Of a stretch of 64,000 nucleotides of DNA, positions 16,978 to 24,314 are shown piece by piece (position 1 is the stretch's first letter; every line of letters begins with the position of its first letter). The position numbers and the translations under genes are program-made. Source of the DNA: Pseudomonadota bacterium (GTDB lineage Bacteria; Pseudomonadota; Alphaproteobacteria; Azospirillales; Azospirillaceae); the NCBI GenBank assembly GCA_023423695.1, contig JAFAFA010000063.1, positions 58,506-122,505 on the forward strand, written 5' to 3'. The notes beneath the pieces were generated by a model, which was not told where the DNA came from, made no database searches, and saw only the letters and a list, made by a program, of their open reading frames with translations.

Positions 16978-18873
16978 TCACCACTGTTCCCCGGTGCCTG
17001 GCTTTGCCCTGTCGAGCAGACCGGCCTTGCGCAAGCCGTCAAGGATACGCGATAGGGTGTCGGGCGCCAGATTCAGCTTTTCGAGATTGGCGTGTACATT
17101 ATTGGCGAAATCGGGGTCTATGCTCAGTATTTTGTCGACCTCCGCGGCAGCTTCGACTGAATGGCCGGCCTGGGCATGGATCATCGCCAAGCTGACATGG
17201 GGAAGCATGGACTCCGGAACATTGACTTGTTTGGCTTCGTCGAGAGCGGCGCTGAAGCGACCGTTGACATAATAGTAAAGGGCCAAGATCAGGTGATACC
17301 AGTTGGAGAGCGCAGGATTGCGCGCGTACGCCTCCAGGATCAGAGGCACCCCCTTGTCCCACGCGCCGATCAGGCTGTAGCAGCGTCCAAGCTCTGCCAG
17401 GAGATCACTGTCGTTGGGATTCAGCGACAATGCCCGTTCATAGGTGGCGATGCTTAAATGTGGCTCGCCCTGCAGCCAGTAAGCCATGGCCAATGCCTTG
17501 AGCGGGAGCGGCGTATCCGGGCTCAACACCACTGAGTATCGGGCAAGCTGAAGTCCACTTGCGATGGGATCGGGGCGGGCAGGATTCCGATTGAAGCCCA
17601 GCCGGCCTTCGTCGACGGTCACCAGAGCGAGTGCGGCCCAAGCTTCAGCATAAAGCGGATCAACCTGAACTGCACGTTCGAGGCACATGCGCGCTTGAGC
17701 ATGTAAAGTGACAGTCAGTTGTCGCCAATATTGGTATGTGCGCAGCATGCACTCATAGGAGGACAGCGTATTCGGCGGTCGTTCAGCACTGCCACGCGCC
17801 TCCTCTTCATAAACCACGCCGAACGGCTGGGCAATTTTGCGAGCCACCTGAGCCGATATCTTTTGCCGTGATTCGATCAGCGTGGCTGGCGTGAAGTCCC
17901 GATGGAAAGCATCGGACCAGAGATAGCGCCGGTTTTTTCCATCCATCAGTGTGACGGTGACCCGAAGTTGGTTGTCGAACAACTCCACTGTCCCCTTCAG
18001 AACATAATCGGGTTTTACGGTCGTAGTCTTCTCACCATTGCTCGCTGTGGAGGCGGCAAGGATAGGGATGCCGTTGTCGGTCCCAAACACACGCATATTC
18101 CGGAATTTGATAAGCGCACCAATCAGATCCTCGGTAAGGCTGTCGGCGAAGGCATTCTGGGCTGGATTGCCAGTGCTGTTGGAGATGGGAAGCACGAGGA
18201 GCGACGGACCACGCACCACGGCCGTGGAGACCAGTGGCGCCGAGTCCCTGCGTGCGGGAGATGCATCCCAGAATATGGCCATAACGATTAAAGCCAGAAT
18301 AGAAGCGGCAAAAAACAGCAATGCTGGAATCGCTGCCTTCTTGTGACTGGATAGAGCCTCGACCCATTGGCGCTTCAATGGAGACGCATGGCGATCGGAG
18401 TTTGGAGGCGGTTGACATTCCAAATCGGAGATCGGCCTCTCCTCGATTGGGAGATCATCGCCTGCTTTGGCTTCCGAGCTGACATACAGGGCTTTTGGTG
18501 GTGGGAGCGCGGTGGAGCGATTGGCCGCCAATGCAAAATGAGGGACATAACTGCCCTTTGGAATCGTGATCCGGACCGGGTCGTCTGCTCCATCAGTGAG
18601 ATAATATTGCTCCAAGCAATGTCGAATGCGACCAGCCTGTATGCGGACCACTGGATCGAGCAATGGGTCAAAGTTCGCATCCCGGTCAAACACGTCCACT
18701 GCAATGGTGTAGCCTTTGATGCGGTCAGCGCGACCGGTCAGCGTTTCTTGCACAATGAACTGCAAAAACCGCTGCTTCCTCGAGGAGGCTCGGAACCCCC
18801 GGCTGGCAAGAATTCGATCAAGCGCATCGTTGATGAGCTGAGGTGGAACATCTTTGTCAGTCTCGTGAGGCAT
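16978..18873 (-). CDS. Membrane-anchored signalling protein: N-terminal regulatory domain, TM, TolB-like domain, TPRs
   Basis: A 631-aa single-pass membrane protein. Residues about 10-115 form a cytoplasmic domain common in alphaproteobacterial membrane regulators (LASRGFRASSRKQRFLQFIV, then IPKGSYVPHF), which I read as a possible winged-helix or adaptor domain. One TM segment lies at about 180-202. Residues about 215-345 resemble the TolB/FlgO-type domain that accompanies TPR proteins annotated as adenylate-cyclase-like or CadC-like. TPR-type helices follow (about 390-610). The architecture implies transmission of an envelope signal to cytoplasmic output. No catalytic cyclase domain is visible. 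It is preceded by an unusually AT-rich spacer. Confidence 0.75.
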   Translation of the reverse strand: MPHETDKDVPPQLINDALDRILASRGFRASSRKQRFLQFIVQETLTGRADRIKGYTIAVDVFDRDANFDPLLDPVVRIQAGRIRHCLEQYYLTDGADDPVRITIPKGSYVPHFALAANRSTALPPPKALYVSSEAKAGDDLPIEERPISDLECQPPPNSDRHASPLKRQWVEALSSHKKAAIPALLFFAASILALIVMAIFWDASPARRDSAPLVSTAVVRGPSLLVLPISNSTGNPAQNAFADSLTEDLIGALIKFRNMRVFGTDNGIPILAASTASNGEKTTTVKPDYVLKGTVELFDNQLRVTVTLMDGKNRRYLWSDAFHRDFTPATLIESRQKISAQVARKIAQPFGVVYEEEARGSAERPPNTLSSYECMLRTYQYWRQLTVTLHAQARMCLERAVQVDPLYAEAWAALALVTVDEGRLGFNRNPARPDPIASGLQLARYSVVLSPDTPLPLKALAMAYWLQGEPHLSIATYERALSLNPNDSDLLAELGRCYSLIGAWDKGVPLILEAYARNPALSNWYHLILALYYYVNGRFSAALDEAKQVNVPESMLPHVSLAMIHAQAGHSVEAAAEVDKILSIDPDFANNVHANLEKLNLAPDTLSRILDGLRKAGLLDRAKPGTGEQW

Positions 18874-19698
18874 CCGAACTCTCCAGGTTGGCGACTGGTA
18901 TTCATTGATTGCCTTTGATGGCTATCCGTTGGGTTAGACCGTTCTGAGTGTATCCAGCCGCTCTTTGGTCTATTGGTGTATTGCAGAATCCAAGGATTTC
19001 ACGCGCTTCTCCTCAAGTCCTGCGCATTCTGCGGTCATTTCTCCGTGCATAACGCTTAGTAGTGGATACAATTGATATTGTACCTCCCGAAACAAAAAGT
19101 TATTATGTTGCATTGCTGTAAAATTTTCCGTTAGGCAGAAGGTTGTCAATCATTTTCAAAATACCATTGTAAATTATGTTTACTGTCTTAACATTACTCA
19201 GGGGCTAAATTGAGATTACGATTATTCTTATATTTTGGTTTTTTCATATGTGTAATCCTTACCGTGGATGTATGTGCTTAAGTATGTCATTGTGTTCGAG
19301 AGCTTAACCTCTGGGTGATTGTTCTGCCTCGTTATGGTGTTTTAGCAATCTTTGACGATGCTCTTTTGCCGCTCGAATGGCCGACCCTCCCACCATATGC
19401 GGCGGTGCGATCTCCAGATTCGGTGTTATTTCGATTGGGAAAGACATCCCCCTCCATATGGCTCCGCCTTTCGGTGGCGAATTGAAGCCATAGGGTAAGC
19501 GGTATTCTCAGGTTACGAAGGGTGTGGTTTGCTGGGCAGGGTGTCAGTACGGCAGTTCATGGTCCTGACGATTGACTGATCGCAGGCGTGGCTGGTCAGC
19601 CCGCCAGCAAACCCAACTTGAGGATCGTAGGCATTTCCTGCTCAATCGCTTTTGTGGCACCAGAGCCGATTGCAGCTTCGGCGGATGGTGGCGCTCGG
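18874..19698. other. AT-rich non-coding spacer
   Basis: This 825-bp region is clearly richer in A+T than the flanking genes, especially 19030-19300, and no open frame of credible length and composition was found. It contains a 16-bp near-palindrome about 190 bp upstream of the TPR-regulator start. It separates two leftward genes and may carry the promoter of the TPR regulator. Confidence 0.55.
19067..19082. promoter_or_regulatory. Palindrome TACAAT-N4-ATTGTA
   Basis: A perfect 6-bp inverted repeat around TGAT, in AT-rich DNA upstream of the TPR regulator gene. Its position suits an operator; no regulator is identified. Confidence 0.3.
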
Positions 19699-20493
19699 TT
19701 AGCCGACCGACACAGTGAAGTCGAAGGGGGAGCCCCAACCGCCGGCGACAACATGATTGTCGCCGCGGCGCAAGAAAGCCATGTCCCGCATGAAGTTCTG
19801 CCCGATTGCCTGGCCATTGACGACAGTTCCCAAAGTGCTGCCGAGATCGGTCACAAGCAAGCGATCCTGATTGCGGCTGATCATAAAATGATCGCGTGAC
19901 AAGCGAAAGGGTTGATAGTCATGAATGTACAGATCGGGGTGCCGCAACGGGGGAGATTCGCCGGCGGTCAGGGCCCGGCCGACGACAAATGGCAGGTGAT
20001 CGATTGGGAGGGGGGCCTCGCCGATCGCGGCACCCAGAGCTTCTGACCGTGCGATCAGCGCGATTGGCGTGTCGCTCGGAATTCTCTCATCGGAAAAAGC
20101 ATCATCACGTTCGGCGATTGCGGAACTTGGCGTCTCGGCCAGCAGGTCACCGGCGATCTTGTCCTCGACCGTCCGCAGGCGAATGCTCAGGCGCTGGATC
20201 AGGTCCCGCGCGAGCGTGGCGTCGCGGCTCACCCAGTCCAGAAACTCCTGTGCGCTGAATACCTCCGCCACGCCATTCGCGGAGGCCCTGGCGGTGGCGC
20301 TCCGTCGGCGGCTTTCAATCACGCCCATTTCGCCCAGCCACTCACCGCCTCGAACGTGACCGATTAGAATAGACGCGTCGCCATGTTCGCGTAGTACTTC
20401 TACCTCTCCATGCTTGATCCAGAGAACGCAACCGCTGGGGTCGCCTTGCCGGAACAGCACATCGTCAGCATTGAACCTCATAGAGTTTGTCAT
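19699..20493 (-). CDS. Cyclic-nucleotide-binding domain / FHA domain fusion protein
   Basis: A 264-aa cytoplasmic protein. Residues about 7-110 form a CRP-like cNMP-binding beta-barrel (LFRQGDPSGCVLWIKHGEVEV; GGEWLGEMGVIESRRRSATA). Residues about 168-255 form a forkhead-associated domain with the phosphothreonine-site segments GR, SRDHF (199-203) and DLGSTLGTVVNG (216-227). No DNA-binding helix-turn-helix follows, so it is a signal-reading adaptor rather than a CRP transcription factor. GGAGG precedes the ATG. It follows the patatin gene with a 186-bp gap and may form a regulatory pair with a Ser/Thr kinase encoded elsewhere. Confidence 0.83.
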   Translation of the reverse strand: MTNSMRFNADDVLFRQGDPSGCVLWIKHGEVEVLREHGDASILIGHVRGGEWLGEMGVIESRRRSATARASANGVAEVFSAQEFLDWVSRDATLARDLIQRLSIRLRTVEDKIAGDLLAETPSSAIAERDDAFSDERIPSDTPIALIARSEALGAAIGEAPLPIDHLPFVVGRALTAGESPPLRHPDLYIHDYQPFRLSRDHFMISRNQDRLLVTDLGSTLGTVVNGQAIGQNFMRDMAFLRRGDNHVVAGGWGSPFDFTVSVG

Positions 20494-20679
20494 GACGTTT
20501 TATCCTCCACGGGGTGTCATTCGCCGTACCGTGCGGGTTATTATACCAAGGCTGACGGTATGGAGCGGTGTGGTAGAGTTTGTCAGGTTTTTTGGCGCTG
20601 CTCAGTAGGCGTGAGCTGCAGGGGATTTCGCTGCTCTTGCACAGAATTGATCAATGCGCTGGAAATTGAGCTGGGGAGT

Positions 20680-21984
20680 TTAGAAACCAAGCTCGGCAGC
20701 ATCCCGCCTACTTGGTGCCGTCTTAACAGTCGTTGTAGGCGGAACCGGTGGTTCCACCTGGGGTGCGGCGTATCCGGGCGGGCTCTTGGCCCAGGAGTAG
20801 CCTTTTACGGCAAGATCATAGCCGGCTTTGAACAATGCCTGCATGTATTCTTTATCGAACGGTTCCCGAAGTGGCGTTTTGAAGCTATCGGGAATGTAGG
20901 CGAGATTGAAGTCAAGACCATCGCGCTGGGCGGCAATGTAGATGCGGTACAGGTCGCCGACGCCTTGCGTTTGGATCAGCGAGGCAATCGCACGGTTGGC
21001 GATGCTCAAGGTTTGGCGGTCAACCTGAGCCCATTCCGGATCGAGCCGCGCGTTGCGGATAACGTACAGGTGCCGTTCGCGCGTGATCCCCGCCCGCTGA
21101 GTTTCCGTTCTGAGATTGAGGCTGGGAGGATAGACGAACACCTGAGCTGTCGCGCCGCCATCCACATGCATTTCCTGAAATCTTTTCCCCTCTGCCTCGA
21201 CATCGATCATGACCGGGGGAAATGCGCCCGGGATGGCCGCAGAGGCGACCAACAGGGTTTGGACGAGTTGCAGTGCTTGCGGGTGGCGGCTGGCTGCGAT
21301 TTTGGTGATGTTCCAGATGACCGGGCGGCGGGCGTCGAGATTTGTGGTGCCGATCAGCAGGATGCCGCCCTCTTCATGCCTGACCGCGATTGCATCCAAC
21401 ATGCGCTGGTCGAAGATACGCTGCACCAACTTCCTAAGCGGCGCGGTATCAGCCATGGCATCATCGGTGATGGCTGCGAGAAAACCGCGTTGTTCGAGTA
21501 TGTCCTTATTTGTGATGGTCGTATAAACTTCCTTCAATCGGTCGTCATACTCGGATCCGAGGAACGCGAAGGGCGCGATCAACGCCCCGGTGCTGATGCC
21601 TGTCACGGCTTTGAAGCGCGGCCTCGTTCCGGAAGCGCTCCAACCCACCAGCAAGCCCGCACCAAAGGCGCCATCCTCGCCGCCACCGGAAATAGCCAGG
21701 AAATTGGCCGGAGGCAGCGGACTCCAGCCATTTGCCTGTTGCAGCAGAGCCTGCTCCCGTTGCACGGAGGCCAAAGCATCGGGCAGGAACTCGCTGGTTT
21801 GGGAGTCGCCCCAGTAACGCACTTTGGGCATTCCGATGACACTCGCTTTGTCTTGACTGGCAAGCGGCACCGCATCAAGGCGTGTGGGAGAACTGCATCC
21901 TGCAACCGTCAGCACGGCGAACGCAATGCCTGTCAGGGCAAAGATGCCTTTCGACAAGAGACGCGGATGCCAGAAAGATTGCAT
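20680..21984 (-). CDS. Patatin-like phospholipase lipoprotein
   Basis: A 434-aa predicted lipoprotein (lipobox TVAGC, Cys30) with a patatin-type Ser-Asp lipase fold. It has the oxyanion glycine loop GGGEDGAFGAG (100-110), nucleophile Ser131 in GISTG and the DGGA aspartate Asp275. It would hydrolyse lipid acyl esters at the membrane or in the periplasm. The C-terminus is Pro-rich. GGGGGA lies upstream of the chosen ATG, whereas a frame extension of 37 residues lacks a start context. It is transcribed with or just upstream of the cNMP/FHA gene. Confidence 0.87.
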   Translation of the reverse strand: MQSFWHPRLLSKGIFALTGIAFAVLTVAGCSSPTRLDAVPLASQDKASVIGMPKVRYWGDSQTSEFLPDALASVQREQALLQQANGWSPLPPANFLAISGGGEDGAFGAGLLVGWSASGTRPRFKAVTGISTGALIAPFAFLGSEYDDRLKEVYTTITNKDILEQRGFLAAITDDAMADTAPLRKLVQRIFDQRMLDAIAVRHEEGGILLIGTTNLDARRPVIWNITKIAASRHPQALQLVQTLLVASAAIPGAFPPVMIDVEAEGKRFQEMHVDGGATAQVFVYPPSLNLRTETQRAGITRERHLYVIRNARLDPEWAQVDRQTLSIANRAIASLIQTQGVGDLYRIYIAAQRDGLDFNLAYIPDSFKTPLREPFDKEYMQALFKAGYDLAVKGYSWAKSPPGYAAPQVEPPVPPTTTVKTAPSRRDAAELGF

Positions 21985-22091
21985 GGATATCCCCCGACGA
22001 TAAGGCGCTGGCTTGGCATTTTCGGTAATATTATCGCATCTTAAAATATCTTTCGGTGCGCATCGATTTGGAGGACCAACGGAAATGTGTG

Positions 22092-22340
22092 TCATTCATC
22101 ATTTGAGTGTTTTATCTCCAATAGGATTTCCTGCTCAAGATCTTCCACCAATTCACGACACATGCGGATGACTTCGGATGCTGAAGGGTCATCAAATCTC
22201 TCCCAGTGCCGCAAAATTTCGATGGCTTCTCCATAATCTTCACATAGACTGAAGAAGAATCTATTGTCTGCGCAATATTGTTTAATTGCTTCAGCGAATT
22301 CAGGAAACCGCGTTACTGCGTATTGTATCCTTGCTGACAT
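22092..22340 (-). CDS. Small conserved-looking protein of unknown function
   Basis: An 82-aa acidic, mostly helical protein with the pattern FFFSLCEDYGEAIEILRHW near the middle. I have the impression of similar small alphaproteobacterial proteins but cannot name a family. The start is uncertain: the ATG giving MSARIQYAV is chosen on resemblance, and an ATG ten codons upstream is possible. It lies 107 bp upstream of the patatin gene in the same direction and is AT-richer than its neighbours. Confidence 0.55.
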   Translation of the reverse strand: MSARIQYAVTRFPEFAEAIKQYCADNRFFFSLCEDYGEAIEILRHWERFDDPSASEVIRMCRELVEDLEQEILLEIKHSNDE

Positions 22341-22700
22341 GGATGATCCCACTGAGCATGGATGCGCCATTTGTTCTTGCGCGTATCTTGCGCAGTCATG
22401 GAAGAATATGGAGAGGGTTTATTTGATTTGCTAGAGTTCTATATGAACGTACGCCGAGGAAATAATGAACTTCTGCTTTATTCCAGATATACCAGAGATC
22501 ATTTATCTGGGTTAGGTTGCCTTCGATAGGACTTTTCCACAAATGACGAAACGGTACAGCTGTTACCGTAACAATCTGGCAAATGATTTTTCCGTTTGAG
22601 AATACAATCAAGATTAAAAACAGATAAAACCGGGATGATAAGATAGCACTATTACATATAATATTGACCTTGGTTTTGGTTAACCTAGGTGATTTCCATT
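22341..22700. other. AT-rich spacer with a perfect copy of the recurrent operator
   Basis: About 360 bp without a gene, between the small unknown gene and the 3' end of the AI-2E-type permease gene. It includes the exact palindrome TGTTACCGTAACA. The nearest leftward start is about 220 bp away. Confidence 0.5.
22561..22573. promoter_or_regulatory. Perfect copy of the recurrent operator (TGTTACCGTAACA)
   Basis: This is the only copy matching all 13 positions: TGTTAC, a central C and GTAACA. TACAAT at 22603-22608 could be a rightward -10 element, but no rightward gene follows. A leftward promoter for the small gene, or an unannotated small RNA, are both possible. Confidence 0.45.
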
Positions 22701-23864
22701 CTACTCTTTCAGCCCCGTTGCAAAAGACGGGCCTGCCACATCGCTCTCGACGCGCTCCATCCGCTCCCTTCCGCCGCTCCATTCGCGAACGAGACCGTAC
22801 GCGACGGACAGGAGCGTCGGGCCGAGGAAGACGCCGATCAAGCCGAAGGCGACCAAGCCGCCGATGATGCCAAGGAAGATGACGATGAAGGGAAGCGCAC
22901 TGCTGCGTCCGATCAGGATCGGGCGGAGGATGTTGTCGAGGCTGCCGACGACCAACCCGACCCAGAAGACAAGGATGATCGCCATCACGGTGTCGCCACG
23001 CGACACCAGCCACGCGGTTGCCGGTAGCCAGAGGATAGCCGGTCCCATCGGAATCAGCGTCAGGAAGAACGTCACGAAGCCAAGCAGAAAGGCTCCGGGC
23101 ACGCCGGTGAACCAGTAGCCGGCTGCTGCCGCAATTGCTTGCACCATTGCCGTGCCGAGCACGCCATGGACGACACCGGTCATGGTCTCTGCCGCGACGT
23201 CCAGCGACTGTCTCGCCCGTGCGCCGGCGATCTGCCCCATGACATTGTGCAGTCGCCGCACGGCGGCGCGGCCGTCGCGGTAGAGGAAAAAGGCGATGAA
23301 CACGCTGATTGCGATCAGCGAGGTGCCGGACAGCAGGTTGCCCCCGGTGGCCAGCACCCAGTCCTGGATGTGGCCGAGATAGGGCTGAAGCATCGTTCGC
23401 AGATTGGCCTCACCAGAGCCAAGCCTCATCCACGCTGCGTTCAGCTGGTCGCCGACCAGGGGCGCTCCGGCCAACCAGGGCGGAAGCGCCGGCAGGCCAC
23501 GATCTATGGTGCCGTGCAGCGCCTCGAACATCCGGTAGACGTTTTCCGACAGCTTCAACCCCAGAATGACCAGCGGACCGACCAGCAGCAGCATCACCAG
23601 CAGCGTCATCAACGTGGCGGCCAATGTGGCCCGCCCGCCGAGTGTCCGCTCCAGCCGATTATAGAGCGGCCAAGTGCTGAAGGTAAGGATGACCGCCCAC
23701 AGAATCGCGGCGATGAACGGCCGCAGGACGATGAAGCATCCGACAAGAAGGACCAGGATAAGTCCGAGGACGAGTGCCTTGCGGACATAGCTCATCTCGA
23801 AGCGTCCGGATGTGTCGAGCGGGTCTATCTGGTGGAGCGGCCGATCCGGCGTGACGTTCGCCAT
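22701..23864 (-). CDS. AI-2E family transporter (YdiK/PerM-type permease)
   Basis: A 387-aa polytopic inner-membrane protein with about eight hydrophobic segments and the family's large central extramembrane loop. Conserved segments include FLTLIPMGPAILWLPA and the C-terminal GLVVGSLDNILRPILIGR. Members have been linked to autoinducer-2 export and to Na+/H+ exchange or osmotic adaptation, so the substrate cannot be told from sequence. GGAACGAGG precedes the ATG. It is the last gene of the long leftward train. Confidence 0.85.
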   Translation of the reverse strand: MANVTPDRPLHQIDPLDTSGRFEMSYVRKALVLGLILVLLVGCFIVLRPFIAAILWAVILTFSTWPLYNRLERTLGGRATLAATLMTLLVMLLLVGPLVILGLKLSENVYRMFEALHGTIDRGLPALPPWLAGAPLVGDQLNAAWMRLGSGEANLRTMLQPYLGHIQDWVLATGGNLLSGTSLIAISVFIAFFLYRDGRAAVRRLHNVMGQIAGARARQSLDVAAETMTGVVHGVLGTAMVQAIAAAAGYWFTGVPGAFLLGFVTFFLTLIPMGPAILWLPATAWLVSRGDTVMAIILVFWVGLVVGSLDNILRPILIGRSSALPFIVIFLGIIGGLVAFGLIGVFLGPTLLSVAYGLVREWSGGRERMERVESDVAGPSFATGLKE

Positions 23865-23889
23865 GGCCTCGTTCCTTTATGGCAGTGGG

Positions 23890-24273
23890 TTAGGGTGCAA
23901 TCACCCATTCGCCTTGTTCGGTCTTGCAGAAGTTCATGCGATAGGGAACTTCGCGGCCGGCCCGGCGGAAGGCGAAGGCGACCTGATGGCAGGGCAGTCC
24001 CTCCCTATCGAAGCTGCGCTCGACTTCCATATCGCCATCGAAACCGGTGTTGTTGTTCTTCCAGTCCGCCCGGCTGCCGACCGTTCCCTGTTCGAGGACT
24101 CGTCGCATTGCACCTTTGAACAGGTCCCAATCCTCCGGTGTGAACTCGCCCCGCGCGTGCTCACTGAACAGGAACCTGAACTGGGCCAGGGCGGGAGTGG
24201 AGGCCCCCGCGGCAATGGTCAGGCTGGCAGCGAGAATCGTGATGTTTGCTAACATGCGGATGCCGATTGCCAT
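23890..24273 (-). CDS. Exported RT0821/Lpp0805-like surface protein
   Basis: A 127-aa protein with a signal peptide (about residues 1-31, ending PALAQ). The compact domain (SFDREGLPCHQVAFAF, YRMNFCKTEQGEWVIAP) has two cysteines and resembles the C-terminal domain of RT0821/Lpp0805 surface proteins. The molecular function is unknown. GGGAGG lies 5 bp upstream of the ATG. It lies 41 bp after the GH63-like gene and 25 bp before the permease gene. Confidence 0.7.
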   Translation of the reverse strand: MAIGIRMLANITILAASLTIAAGASTPALAQFRFLFSEHARGEFTPEDWDLFKGAMRRVLEQGTVGSRADWKNNNTGFDGDMEVERSFDREGLPCHQVAFAFRRAGREVPYRMNFCKTEQGEWVIAP

Positions 24274-24314
24274 TGGAGCCTCCCTATGTTGTCGTCGCCG
24301 GTGCCGGCGGGCAG

